Assembly (NCBI GenBank): GCA_034409565.1
Contig: DAOUMS010000019.1
Location: 1 to 51,737 of the forward strand
Direction of reading: 5' to 3'
Length of the DNA: 51,737 nucleotides
Origin: E44-bin89 sp034409565
GTDB lineage: Bacteria > Chloroflexota > Dehalococcoidia > Dehalococcoidales > RBG-16-60-22
Both the position numbers and the translations under genes were made by a program. The notes beneath the pieces are model-generated. The model was not told the DNA's origin and searched no databases. It saw only the letters and a list, made by a program, of their open reading frames with translations. Shown here in pieces: positions 24,144-32,726 of this stretch (position 1 is the stretch's first letter; every line of letters begins with the position of its first letter).

Positions 24144-25157
24144 TCATTTCTTGCACATATCTTCCCGATTAATCCAATTTTGTGGTGGTCTGCCTCTAAG
24201 AACATTAATTATCTCGGCGAAAAGCTGCCGGTTAGTTCTGGGCATCATCTCCTCAGAAGCGCTGGCAGTGTGTGGAGTAAGAAGCACATTGTCCAAAGTG
24301 AAAAGAGGTTCGTCAGCTTCTGGAGGCTCTTCTTCAAGCACATCCAGACCAGCACCAGCAATCTTTCCCGCTTTCAAGGCATTGTAGAGAGCTTTCTGGT
24401 CCACAACACCGCCCCGGGCAGTATTTATCAAGTGGGCGTTTTTCTTCATCTTTCCGATTGTTTTTTCATTAAACATATGGCGTGTTGACTCTGTTAGTGG
24501 GGTGTGAATTGAAATAACATCAGAGGTCTCCAGCAATGTGTTAAAATCAACCAATTCTACTCCGAGGCTCCAGGCTTCATGAGGCGAAACAAATGGGTCA
24601 TAAGCTATTACCTTGAAACCAAACGCCTGGGCTTTTCTGGCGACAGCACGAGCTAAATTACCGAAAGCAACTAAACCAAATATCTGCCCCCTTGAAGTAA
24701 AAATGGGGCCAGCATCAGGCAGTACTTCTCGCCATGCCCCACCTTTTACTTTTTTATCAAGGAAGGGCATTTTTCGCTGGAGGGCCAATGTCATTGCGAT
24801 AACGTGATCAGATATTTCATCGAGGCAGTAATACATTGCCGGCACATTGGCTACGTAAATTCCAAGCTTAGTAGCAGTGTCGACATCAATCATGTCGACT
24901 CCGACACCACTTCGAATCACCAGCCTGCATTTCTTCGTTGCCTCCAGCATTTTGCCGGTTATTATATGGGCACCCTTTGGATCGACACCCTTTGAGACAA
25001 TAATATCAGCATCTTCAATATCTTGAATGGTGCTACTTTTGTCGGTACCTGGACTCAGCATAAGGTCAACATCGATATCTGCATCGGCAAGAATCTTCTC
25101 CCCGATTCTGGTGTCTATGGCTGGACTTCCTACGATTACTATCTTGTACTTTCCCAC
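24144..25157 (-). CDS. D-isomer-specific 2-hydroxyacid dehydrogenase
   Basis: 337 residues, NAD-dependent, SerA/GyaR-like. Catalytic Arg in NTARGGVVDQKAL, Glu in LDVLEEEPPE and His in LLTPHTASASEE are all present. The cofactor loop is GLVAFGNLARAVAR, with two glycines of the usual GxGxxG pattern replaced by Ala. It oxidises a (D)-2-hydroxyacid or reduces the 2-oxoacid. It lies 62 bp after an Ldh-family dehydrogenase, a family that usually acts on the opposite hand or on related 2-hydroxyacids. The substrate is not readable. Confidence 0.9.
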   Translation of the reverse strand: MGKYKIVIVGSPAIDTRIGEKILADADIDVDLMLSPGTDKSSTIQDIEDADIIVSKGVDPKGAHIITGKMLEATKKCRLVIRSGVGVDMIDVDTATKLGIYVANVPAMYYCLDEISDHVIAMTLALQRKMPFLDKKVKGGAWREVLPDAGPIFTSRGQIFGLVAFGNLARAVARKAQAFGFKVIAYDPFVSPHEAWSLGVELVDFNTLLETSDVISIHTPLTESTRHMFNEKTIGKMKKNAHLINTARGGVVDQKALYNALKAGKIAGAGLDVLEEEPPEADEPLFTLDNVLLTPHTASASEEMMPRTNRQLFAEIINVLRGRPPQNWINREDMCKK

Positions 25158-25219
25158 GCAATATCTCCTCTCTAACAGGTCATTGGTTTTCGATAGGCAA
25201 AGAGTATTGACTTTCCCTT

Positions 25220-26275
25220 TTATAAACCTGTGGGTAGTTCCGCCCCATATTTTTCTGCAGCATTACGAAGGTTTTGCACAGTACCTCGCGGAAGAGGTAT
25301 GCCATCCCGCTTTCGTTCTTCGCAGATTCTATCTTCTAGTTCACCCGGCATGAGAATTTCACTGAAACCTTGTGCCTTGGGTAAAGCCTTTAATCCGTCA
25401 ATAAGGTTATCTATATGCTCCTTGTAAGATTCCACATCAATAAATTGGCTGATGTCTATGGCAGCGACGAAGCTATTCTGAAGGTTGGGAGGGTTTGGCT
25501 CTTTCCCTGTAAGATTAGGTTCTAACCTTGGATTGTCTGCCATTACACCAGATAAACATTCCAGCATAAGAGAGAGCCCAGACCCTTTGGGCCCTCCAAA
25601 TGGCACCATCATCGCCGCTTTGTTTGGGTCGATTGTTGGGTTCCCATCTTTGTCCAGGGCCCAACCTTCCGGAATTGGCATCCCTTTATCTCTGGCGAGG
25701 AAGATTTTCCCAAAGGCAACAACCGCAGTGGCCATATCCAGGAGCAGGGGATTATGACGTTTTGACGGTACCGCGATAGCTATGGGTGCTGGGCTTAAAC
25801 CCTTGGCTCTGGAACCATAATAGGACATTGTGGGAGGGCTGGCTACAGATGCAATACCAGCCATTCCTTGTTGAACCGGCAGTAATACGTAGTAACCCAT
25901 AGCGCCTTGGTGCGTCGTATTGCGAATCAGCGCCCAACCAATACCAACCTCTTTAGCTTTCTTTATAGCCTGTTTCATGGCGAAGACGGTTACTACCGGA
26001 CCAAAGGCGTGGTCCGCTTCAATAAAAGTAATGGCCTGCGTTTCCTTGAGTATCCTGATATCAGGATTGGGGTTCATGAAGCCGATGTCCACGTTATTTA
26101 TGTACTCGGCGATTCTCAGGACTCCATGTGAATCGATGCCTCTCAAATTTGCCCAGATTAGTACTTCGGCAACCAGTTCAGCATCAGCCTGCGGTAGACC
26201 GGCCCGGACGAAAACTTGTCTGGTGAAACTTTTTAAATCATCCGATTTGACTAAAAACTCCTCTTTTTTGCTCAT
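25220..26275 (-). CDS. Ldh-family (malate/L-lactate/sulfolactate-type) dehydrogenase
   Basis: 351 residues of the malate/L-lactate dehydrogenase family of the non-Rossmann YlbC/ComC type. Seen: N-terminal helical domain ending WANLRGIDSHGVLRIAEY with the catalytic His; ALIRNTTHQGAMGYYVLL (NAD(P)-binding face); PIAIAVPSKRHNPLLLDMAT; and PFGGPKGSGLSLMLECLSG. Members oxidise (S)-lactate, (S)-malate, ureidoglycolate or (R)-sulfolactate. It sits between the TRAP transporter and the D-2-hydroxyacid dehydrogenase, so its substrate is probably the imported acid or a hydrolysis product of it (inference). Confidence 0.9.
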   Translation of the reverse strand: MSKKEEFLVKSDDLKSFTRQVFVRAGLPQADAELVAEVLIWANLRGIDSHGVLRIAEYINNVDIGFMNPNPDIRILKETQAITFIEADHAFGPVVTVFAMKQAIKKAKEVGIGWALIRNTTHQGAMGYYVLLPVQQGMAGIASVASPPTMSYYGSRAKGLSPAPIAIAVPSKRHNPLLLDMATAVVAFGKIFLARDKGMPIPEGWALDKDGNPTIDPNKAAMMVPFGGPKGSGLSLMLECLSGVMADNPRLEPNLTGKEPNPPNLQNSFVAAIDISQFIDVESYKEHIDNLIDGLKALPKAQGFSEILMPGELEDRICEERKRDGIPLPRGTVQNLRNAAEKYGAELPTGL

Positions 26276-26330
26276 ATATTTTGTTTTTTACCTTTTAAGT
26301 TTGCTTGGGATTTATATTTATGCACATAAC

Positions 26331-27674
26331 CTACCACGGTTTTATCATTTGATTGGGCAGCCAAGTAATTATCTGCGGATTAAAAGCCAGTATAACCAGG
26401 GCCGTTACAATGCAGAGGATAAAGGGTATGACACCTCGTATTATGTCAGCGGTGGTAACGCCGAGCTCAGGCGGGACCGTGCCGCGGCAGAAAAATATCG
26501 CCGAGGCAAAAGGCGGCGTCAGGAAAGAAGCTTGGAGGTTAACGCATATCATCATGGCAAACCAGAGCTCGTCAAAACCAAGGGCAGGTGCAAGCGGTGT
26601 TACTATGGGGACAATAATAAATACAATGCCTATCCAATCGATAAACATGCCCAGAATAATAACCGCAATCATTACCACACCAAAAGCACCCCATCGGCCA
26701 AATGGTGCCGACAGAATCAGGTTCCTGATTACATCGCCGCAGCCGAGCCTGACAAAAATCCCTACCATCGAAAAAACGAGGGCCCCTATCACCAGCACGA
26801 AACTGGTAACGGTTAACGTTTGTAATGCGGAATATTTCAACATCTCCAGATTGAATTTCCGGTAGATAATCGCCAGAATAATCACCGCAACGCAACCGAC
26901 TGCTGCTGCCTCGGTAGGGGGGGCGATACCAAAAAAGATACTGCCAAGGACTGCCAATATGAGCACTATGGGAGGAATTAACGCAGTGAATAACAGCTTT
27001 GTTTTTAACCAGAGTGAAGCCCGCCGGTGTTCCGGGGCAATTGCCGGGGCAATATTTGGCTGCACTAGTGAGCGGATGAGAATATAGCCACAATATAGTG
27101 CACTGAGAAGCAGCCCCGGGAAAAAAGCTGCCATGAACAGCTTGCCGACAGAGATACCGCTCGTGGGGCCATAGACAACCAGCATAATGCTGGGGGGAAT
27201 GAGAATACCTAGCGTGCCGCCTGCGCATACCGAACCGGCCGCCAGAGACTTTGAATAACCTCTATTCACCATCTCCCGGAGGCCAACGATAGTAAGCATG
27301 GTTACGGAAGCACCTATTATACCCAAGCAGGCAGCGAGGATAGTACCGAATAGAACCGTACCCAGGGCCAGTCCGCCCCTGAGCCCGGCAAGCCATAAAT
27401 ACAAAGCATCATATACGCGATTTGTAATGCCTGAGCGTTCCAGTACAACTCCCATGAAGATAAAAAGGGGTACAGCTAATAGATGGTAACCATGTATCAA
27501 GCTGTAAACACGTCCATAAATCAGGGGCGGTGTCACCGATGGGCCTAGGGTCAGAACGCCGATTATAAAGCCAACACCACCCAGTGCGAATGCTATTGGA
27601 TAGCCGGTAGCAACCGAGGCGAGAATGGCTATCACAAAGATTATAGTAGCTGTCTCTGGACTCAAATCGATCAT
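26331..27674 (-). CDS. dctM: TRAP transporter large permease subunit
   Basis: 447 residues with about 12 hydrophobic segments, the DctM (IT-superfamily) subunit that forms the Na+-coupled channel. Family signatures: PLFIFMGVVLERSG near residue 50-65, ASVTMLTIVGLREMVNRGYS, GTLGILIPPSIMLVVYG, and TPPFASAIFFCRG near the C-terminus. It begins inside the end of dctQ (ATGA overlap), so the two are translationally coupled. Localised in the inner membrane. Confidence 0.93.
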   Translation of the reverse strand: MIDLSPETATIIFVIAILASVATGYPIAFALGGVGFIIGVLTLGPSVTPPLIYGRVYSLIHGYHLLAVPLFIFMGVVLERSGITNRVYDALYLWLAGLRGGLALGTVLFGTILAACLGIIGASVTMLTIVGLREMVNRGYSKSLAAGSVCAGGTLGILIPPSIMLVVYGPTSGISVGKLFMAAFFPGLLLSALYCGYILIRSLVQPNIAPAIAPEHRRASLWLKTKLLFTALIPPIVLILAVLGSIFFGIAPPTEAAAVGCVAVIILAIIYRKFNLEMLKYSALQTLTVTSFVLVIGALVFSMVGIFVRLGCGDVIRNLILSAPFGRWGAFGVVMIAVIILGMFIDWIGIVFIIVPIVTPLAPALGFDELWFAMMICVNLQASFLTPPFASAIFFCRGTVPPELGVTTADIIRGVIPFILCIVTALVILAFNPQIITWLPNQMIKPW

Positions 27675-28177
27675 GGTCTTGTCCCTTTTATTAAGAAGAA
27701 CAGGTCGCGGTAAAAAGACGCTGATACCTGCATGAACAATGCCACTATCCCAATTAAAACGACAGTCCTAGATGGACCTGCCGGCGGGAACCAGAAACCC
27801 TCCTGCCATACCTCATGCCTTGCCCACGACATTATTGTCCACTCACCGGCGGTGATAATGAGAAACACGAATAAAGGTAAAAACAATATTAGCGTCCCGA
27901 TAACATTAATAATTGCCTGTGTCCTTGGTGAGCGGTTGGTGTAAATAACATCTATCCTTATGTGCAGGCCATATCTTTGGGCATACGCCCAGCCTGTTGC
28001 CCCGATTGCTCCGCCCATCATCATACCGGTTTCGAAAGCCCACATTGTGGCATGTCCGAATACATATCTGAGCAAGACGTCCCAGAATGTTATGGCGATT
28101 AAGGCTACGACTATCCATCTTCCCCACGACCCTAGATGTTCACTAACCGAATCAATAACTCGCAGTACAGCCCTCAT
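27671..28177 (-). CDS. dctQ: TRAP transporter small permease subunit
   Basis: 168 residues with four membrane helices (about 16-36, 48-68, 87-109, 133-153), the DctQ fold. The tryptophan-rich first helix region and AQRYGLHIRIDVIY after helix two are family-typical. It overlaps dctM by 4 bp. It is separated from dctP upstream by 78 bp that hold a strong hairpin. Confidence 0.88.
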   Translation of the reverse strand: MRAVLRVIDSVSEHLGSWGRWIVVALIAITFWDVLLRYVFGHATMWAFETGMMMGGAIGATGWAYAQRYGLHIRIDVIYTNRSPRTQAIINVIGTLILFLPLFVFLIITAGEWTIMSWARHEVWQEGFWFPPAGPSRTVVLIGIVALFMQVSASFYRDLFFLIKGTRP

Positions 28178-28206
28178 TCTGTCTTTCCTCTCGTTTACGG
28201 TTAGTT

Positions 28207-28242
28207 GTTCCCTTGCCCCAGGTTATTCTGGGGCAAGGGAAC
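28207..28242 (-). promoter_or_regulatory. 15-bp perfect stem-loop between dctP and dctQ
   Basis: GTTCCCTTGCCCCAG (28207-28221) pairs perfectly with CTGGGGCAAGGGAAC (28228-28242) around a 6-nt loop. No T-run follows on the transcribed strand, so it is more likely an mRNA-stabilising or processing stem than a full terminator. It begins 13 nt after the dctP stop, where such stems commonly raise binding-protein levels over permease levels. Confidence 0.75.
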
Positions 28243-28255
28243 GATAGTCTCTTGA

Positions 28256-29404
28256 CTATGGAAGTTTAAACTGCATTACGTAATCAGTTGCCGGAGCATC
28301 GAAGCCAAGCTGCTCCTGGTGTACGGCTGAAAACTCAAGCTCAGCTTTTAAAATCTCAGCATATTCCGGATCATCTGCTGCTTTCTCACCATAGTAAACC
28401 TCTGCCGTTTTGAGCAATGCTTCTTCAATGTCGGCAGGGACATGGTAAAGTTCACAGCCGTAGTCTTTGAAGTCCCCTATAGCTGCCAAAATGCCCATTG
28501 TGGTATAGTTCCATGCCCAGTGAACAGTTGCCCTCCACTCAGCCTTTACCAGTGCTTTCAGGTCATCGGGCAGAGCATTCCAACTGTCTGCGTTCACTAT
28601 TATATACCCTACCTCGGCAGGGGCACGGGTTCCTGAGAAGTACACATATTTGGCCACTTCCTGGAATGACTGAGACCAGTTTCTTGCCGCATTGGAAAAC
28701 TCGAAAGCATCAATAACACCCCGTTGCATAGCTTCGTAGATATCCCCGCCGGGCATTGATACGGTTTCAGCACCCATTTTGCTCAGGATTGCTCCGCCAT
28801 CGCCAGCGCAGCGCATTTTTATTCCCTTAAAATCGGCAAGGGAATCGAGTTTCTTGTTAGTATGCGCCCATATTTCAGGGGCTGGCTGCGCATGTGCTAT
28901 TTGAGAGAAGCATACAACATTCCAGGGTGAATATGTTTGGTCCAAGTACTTGCTACCGCCCCCCTGATCTAACCATAGACTGATGGTGGCAGGCCCTGGC
29001 CCGCCCACTAACCCGCCGAAGAGTGGCGCCGATGGTATCACGTCCATGTTTTGCTGTGGCGAGGTATGTGCCATATCTAGAATACCATCGCTTACTCCGA
29101 ACAGCTCATCATACATCGGGACTATGGCATCACCAGGTTCAAGTTTGATGTTCAGGCGGCCACCGCTTGACTCTCTTACCCGGTCGGTAAAGTAGGTAAC
29201 TATCTCGTAGTTTAGCGCAGCTGCCCCAACAGGAATCTGAGCTACCCAGGAGATGGTCTCTGCTGGCTGGGCCGGAGTTGGGGCTGGAGTCGGAGCGGGC
29301 GCCGGAGCTGGGACTGGAGCGGGAGCAGGAGCGGCACATGCAACAGATAGCATGCCGACCAGTATAACTATTAACATTAGTGACATAATCAGTCGTTTAC
29401 GCAT
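28256..29404 (-). CDS. dctP: TRAP transporter substrate-binding lipoprotein
   Basis: 382 residues. Type II signal peptide with lipobox LSVAC (Cys about 23), followed by a Pro/Ala linker of about 30 residues (PAPAPVPAPAPAP), then a DctP-type binding domain. Seen: YFTDRVRESSGGRLNIKLEP, DGILDMAHTSP, LADFKGIKMRCAGDGGAIL with the substrate-carboxylate Arg (KMR), and GVIDAFEFSNA. DctP proteins bind organic acids outside the membrane. AGGAGG lies about 5 nt before the ATG. It is the first gene of the minus-strand block and divergent from a MarR gene. Confidence 0.9.
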   Translation of the reverse strand: MRKRLIMSLMLIVILVGMLSVACAAPAPAPVPAPAPAPTPAPTPAQPAETISWVAQIPVGAAALNYEIVTYFTDRVRESSGGRLNIKLEPGDAIVPMYDELFGVSDGILDMAHTSPQQNMDVIPSAPLFGGLVGGPGPATISLWLDQGGGSKYLDQTYSPWNVVCFSQIAHAQPAPEIWAHTNKKLDSLADFKGIKMRCAGDGGAILSKMGAETVSMPGGDIYEAMQRGVIDAFEFSNAARNWSQSFQEVAKYVYFSGTRAPAEVGYIIVNADSWNALPDDLKALVKAEWRATVHWAWNYTTMGILAAIGDFKDYGCELYHVPADIEEALLKTAEVYYGEKAADDPEYAEILKAELEFSAVHQEQLGFDAPATDYVMQFKLP

Positions 29405-29849
29405 TTCGCCTCCTATGATATTGTCATCTACCTTTGAAATTACATAGCAGTTTTATCGAACGCAATCACCCCCTCGCCTAGTATTAGTCCCTATGTTACA
29501 GGTTTAGTTGGATAATCAGACCTCGAATCATCGAGTTAGCTTGATTTTCTTGCCGTTCTTCGCTGATCTCAGAATAGCGTTGATTACTATAATATGTTCC
29601 AATGTATTGAAAGTAAGATGAAATAGCGATATAATGTATCAACATAGATTATCGATGTCGACAATAATAATAAATCCTACCAATATTATTGTCAAGAGGG
29701 AATGATAAAACTTTTTAATGAAATTCACGGATTTATACGTAATAAAAATATATTTGCCATTCCATTGAAGTATGATTATCTGCCCTGAGTAAAATACGCC
29801 AAACAGGTAACTTTCAGGATTAGAAAAATCTATAACTGGTGGAATTAAG
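29405..29849. promoter_or_regulatory. Divergent dctP/marR intergenic region
   Basis: 445 bp of A/T-rich DNA without a gene. Many near-matches to -10 boxes occur on both strands, so I cannot choose single promoters. An imperfect dyad near 29589-29606 (AATATGTTCCAATGTATT) is a possible MarR-type operator, since MarR proteins usually bind 16-20 bp dyads between themselves and the divergent target. This is weak evidence. Confidence 0.35.
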
Positions 29850-30329
29850 ATGAAGTCAAACTTTGTTATTGAAGATGAAGCTTATCGATTGTGGTTGCTG
29901 CTTATGCAAACGAGGCGAATTATGTTTAAAGCCAGGAAAAATGAGCTTTTTGCATTGAATGTAGAAGCAGATCATAGCGCGATTTTTTTCCTGATACATA
30001 CTTTAGGTAGAAGTGCATCACCATCTGAAATATCAAGGACATTATTTCGTGAGCCCCACACAGTATCGACAGTATTATCGAGACTGGAAAAAACAGGCTT
30101 TGTCAGAAAAACAAAAGACCTTGAGAAAAGAAACATGATTCGAGTGGAGCTCACAGAAAAGGGCCTTGATGCCTATAAAAAAGCCTCAACAAGGAAAACC
30201 ATTCATAATATTATCAATACTTTGTCTGCAAGAGAACAGAAAACGTTGGCTCTATTACTAGAAAAGCTTCAGAGGAAGGCGCTGGAAGAACTTCGGTTAA
30301 GGTATGAATCACCATTATTGAACAAGTAA
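29850..30329 (+). CDS. MarR-family transcriptional regulator
   Basis: 159 residues. Winged helix at about 52-115: ASPSEISRTLFREPHTVSTV (recognition helix-turn-helix), LSRLEKTGFVRKTKDLEKRN (wing approach) and MIRVELTEKGLDAYKKA, flanked by N- and C-terminal dimerisation helices. MarR proteins typically repress a divergent operon and release DNA on binding a small, often aromatic, ligand. Here the divergent target is the TRAP-catabolic block. Codon use and A/T content match the island. Confidence 0.88.
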   Translation: MKSNFVIEDEAYRLWLLLMQTRRIMFKARKNELFALNVEADHSAIFFLIHTLGRSASPSEISRTLFREPHTVSTVLSRLEKTGFVRKTKDLEKRNMIRVELTEKGLDAYKKASTRKTIHNIINTLSAREQKTLALLLEKLQRKALEELRLRYESPLLNK

Positions 30330-30379
30330 TGTTTTGGGGAAACAATCTGAGTCAATTGTACTCCTATACTCATCTCATC

Positions 30380-31789
30380 TTATAGTTGTGGCCTCATTTT
30401 ATGCCAGCTAGAGTTTGCCTCATAGTTCCAGGCAACTCGAAGAACTGTTTCTTCATCAAAAGGTCTACCCACAATCTGAAGGCCGATAGGTAGGCCATCG
30501 GCTGCGAAGCCGCATGGAATAGATATTGCAGGAAGTCCAGTTAGATTGAACGGATTGGCTAATCGATTAAGTACTCCAATTTTCATTTCTTCATGACCAA
30601 TCTTGAGTACCTGCTGGCCGATTCTTGGGGCTGGGGTTGGTGTAGTAGGAATTATAATAGCATCCACCCCTTTCAACACCGTGTACAATTGCTCTTGAAG
30701 GAGCTTTCGAACACGCTGGGCTTTTAAGTAATGGTTGGCTGAAATGAAAGGACCAATATCTAAGTTTTCCCTGGTAAATGGCCCATATTCTTCATATTTG
30801 ATTTTGTAGATCGGTTCATGGTATGAATACGCTTCAGATCGTACAATTATCCAAGTCAGAGCTGGGGCATATATTACGTAAGGGATGGAAACCTCCGTTG
30901 TAGAAGCGCCTAATTCTTGCAGTGTTTTTATTGCATTCATAACTCGATCACTTACATCGAGGTCTATGCTTTCAAAGAAATATTCTTTAGGGATTCCAAA
31001 TTTAAGCCCTTTAATCTCTTTTTTAAGAGCTTTTGTATAATCCGGAACGGGTATATGACTTGAGGAATGATCTTTAGTATCCCTACCAGCTATAGCATTA
31101 AGTTCGATTGCTGCATCTTCAACACACTTGACTATTGGACCTACGTGGTCAAGGGACCAAGCCACTGGAATTACACCAAACCTGCTCACCCTACCATATG
31201 TTGGTTTAAAGCCTACAACACCACAAAGTGAGGCTGGCTGTCTTATTGAGCACCCAGTATCAGTGCCTATAGAACCTGCACAAAGAGAAGCAGCTACAGC
31301 GGCAGCGGAACCTCCGCTAGATCCTCCAGCAATCCTTTCCATATTCCATGGATTTCTTGTGGTTCCGTAATAGGGGTTTTCCGTTGTTAGACTGTATGCA
31401 AACTCGTCTAAGTTGGTCTTGCCAATGACAATCACGCCCGCCTGTTTTAACCTTTCAACAGCTGTTGAATCCTCTTTAGGGATGAAGTCAGCGAAGATCT
31501 TGGATCCAACGGTTGTGCGAATACCCTTTGTCATAATGGCATCTTTTATGGAAATGGGTATGCCATGAAGCGGGCCAAGATAATTACCGGAAAGAATAGC
31601 TTTTTCTGCTTTCCGACTGGTTTTTATACTTTCGGATTCAAGTATTGTTATGTAGGCGTTTATCTTTTCATCAAGTCGTTTTATCCGCTCTATGAAAGAC
31701 TGGGTCAACTCAACAGGAGAGATTTCCTTCTTCTTTATGAGATGAGACAGATCCTTAATAGTAAGGAAACACAGCTCAATGTTCTTCAT
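30380..31789 (-). CDS. GatA-like amidase (amidase-signature family)
   Basis: 469 residues. The Ser-cisSer-Lys triad is visible: Lys82 (ISIKD), Ser157 (AGGSSGGSAAA) and Ser181 (GTDTGCSIRQPA). The residue before the nucleophile is Cys180 where GatA has Gly. It is close to GatA in length and motifs, but its partner is a GatC-like mini-protein and no gatB is present in the window. It is therefore probably a stand-alone amide, biuret or carbamate hydrolase of the AtzE/GatA-like type rather than tRNA amidotransferase; either remains possible. Confidence 0.85.
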   Translation of the reverse strand: MKNIELCFLTIKDLSHLIKKKEISPVELTQSFIERIKRLDEKINAYITILESESIKTSRKAEKAILSGNYLGPLHGIPISIKDAIMTKGIRTTVGSKIFADFIPKEDSTAVERLKQAGVIVIGKTNLDEFAYSLTTENPYYGTTRNPWNMERIAGGSSGGSAAAVAASLCAGSIGTDTGCSIRQPASLCGVVGFKPTYGRVSRFGVIPVAWSLDHVGPIVKCVEDAAIELNAIAGRDTKDHSSSHIPVPDYTKALKKEIKGLKFGIPKEYFFESIDLDVSDRVMNAIKTLQELGASTTEVSIPYVIYAPALTWIIVRSEAYSYHEPIYKIKYEEYGPFTRENLDIGPFISANHYLKAQRVRKLLQEQLYTVLKGVDAIIIPTTPTPAPRIGQQVLKIGHEEMKIGVLNRLANPFNLTGLPAISIPCGFAADGLPIGLQIVGRPFDEETVLRVAWNYEANSSWHKMRPQL

Positions 31790-31994
31790 TTATCAGCTCT
31801 TGCATTGCTAAAAAGTTTGTTGAGGGTTCAACATTGGTCAAATCTATCTCTTCCAATCGATTGAATTCATCTTGAAGGCGCTTGATTTGTGGTTCAATAT
31901 CGCCAGTCCTGACTTTATCAGGACTCACTCCTAAAAATCGAGCCCATTCAAGCAATAAGTCATGAGATGGTACTTTCGCTTTATTAGACTCCAT
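31776..31994 (-). CDS. GatC-like small partner subunit
   Basis: 72 residues. The middle and end (LLEWARFLGVSPDKVRTGD, then RLQDEFNRLEEIDLTNVEPS) follow the GatC/AtzG pattern: a helical N-terminus, a loop and the conserved IDLTNVEP that wraps the amidase. It overlaps the amidase start by 14 bp, as expected for coupled subunits. AAAGGAG lies about 6 nt upstream. The assignment is by weak motif plus context. Confidence 0.6.
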   Translation of the reverse strand: MESNKAKVPSHDLLLEWARFLGVSPDKVRTGDIEPQIKRLQDEFNRLEEIDLTNVEPSTNFLAMQELINEEH

Positions 31995-32185
31995 CTACTG
32001 TTCTCCTTTATTAAAGATAATACTCCTTTTAGTGAAAAGTGCATTATTATAGCACGAAATGATATCAAAGCAAATAATAATTCTTAATATCGTGAAGTGA
32101 AAGGCTTGGCTGAACCAGAAAGAATTTCGGACCCGAAATAAAAGACAGTTTAAAGAGGGCGATGGAAAGCTTGGGGCTTATTTGA

Positions 32186-32359
32186 GAGAAGGCTACTCTG
32201 GAAGAGAAGCACAAACTGTTAGCTGGTATGCTGGAGGCTGTCTGTGTGGACTTGGTGGCCTCCCGTTCAATAGTAGGTATTCAACCGAAACCGCCGTTCT
32301 ACCCACTCTTTGACTCCATTGAGTATCAGGAAGGCAACAAAAAGAAACGGGCCCCGTAA
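32186..32359 (+). pseudogene. Serine-recombinase C-terminal remnant
   Basis: The 57 codons to the TAA at 32357 read EKATLEEKHKLLAGMLEAVC, then VDLVASRSIVGIQPKPPFYP and a Lys-rich end. This is the tail pattern of large serine recombinases (EK..LL..ML.AVYVD....IV.I.PKP.F.P.F). The catalytic N-terminal and zinc-ribbon domains are absent and an in-frame TGA precedes the fragment. Its end abuts a hairpin and a tmRNA-3'-end-like sequence, a setting expected at an insertion boundary. Confidence 0.55.
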
Positions 32360-32373
32360 AAAACACGGAGCCC
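32349..32373 (-). terminator. Hairpin downstream of the tmRNA-like 3' fragment
   Basis: GGGCCCCGT and ACGGAGCCC form a 9-bp stem with one mismatch and a 7-nt loop. On the minus strand it is followed by a T-rich run (CGTTTCTTTTTG), as for a Rho-independent terminator. It lies 10 bp past the tmRNA-like 3' end, the position of an ssrA terminator. Confidence 0.5.
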
Positions 32374-32383
32374 AGTACTGTTT

Positions 32384-32414
32384 TGGTGGAGACGGGGGAG
32401 AGCCGAACTCCATC
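32384..32414 (-). repeat. tmRNA (ssrA) 3'-end-like fragment, putative attachment-site remnant
   Basis: On the minus strand it reads GATGGAGTTCGGCTCTCCC, then CCGTCTCCACCA: a T-arm (loop TTCGGCT), acceptor 3' strand CGTCTCC and encoded CCA, as in many bacterial tmRNA 3' ends. No matching 5' half, tag ORF or pseudoknots lie nearby, so it is an isolated 3' fragment. Integration at ssrA is well known in Dehalococcoides islands. A tRNA 3' end with the same acceptor sequence is the alternative. Confidence 0.55.
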
Positions 32415-32437
32415 TTACCGTACTATTTAGAGTCTGG

Positions 32438-32722
32438 TCAACGCACGTAATGCTCTAAGCGTGAGGTGGCTAGGATGAGATCCCCCGAATATTCTAACTC
32501 CCCCCTATAGCAAAGCGCCGTTTTGTCCTCTGAACCATGATTCACTGAAAAGCTGCCTTTGGTGTGTATAACGATTAGCTGAAAAGGTTGGCGATTGGTG
32601 GCAGTAGGAGCCAAACGCGCTGCCTCAAGTATTTGCTGGAGCTTTTCGTCTTCGACCGGGTCTGGTTTGTAGGCACGGACGCTGTAACGCTTGGCCATAA
32701 CTTCTAATAGATCCATATACAC
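32438..32722 (-). pseudogene. Truncated nitroreductase-family protein
   Basis: 94 codons. The first 54 are a clear nitroreductase N-terminus (VMAKRYSVRAYKPDPVEDEK, then LEAARLAPTATNRQPFQLIV), including the FMN-phosphate-binding R-YSVRAY motif. From about residue 56 the sequence becomes unrelated and stops 40 codons later, against a normal length of about 170-200. The break near 32553 is only about 140 bp from the tmRNA-like fragment, so an insertion or deletion probably removed the rest. Confidence 0.65.
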
Positions 32723-32726
32723 CTCC

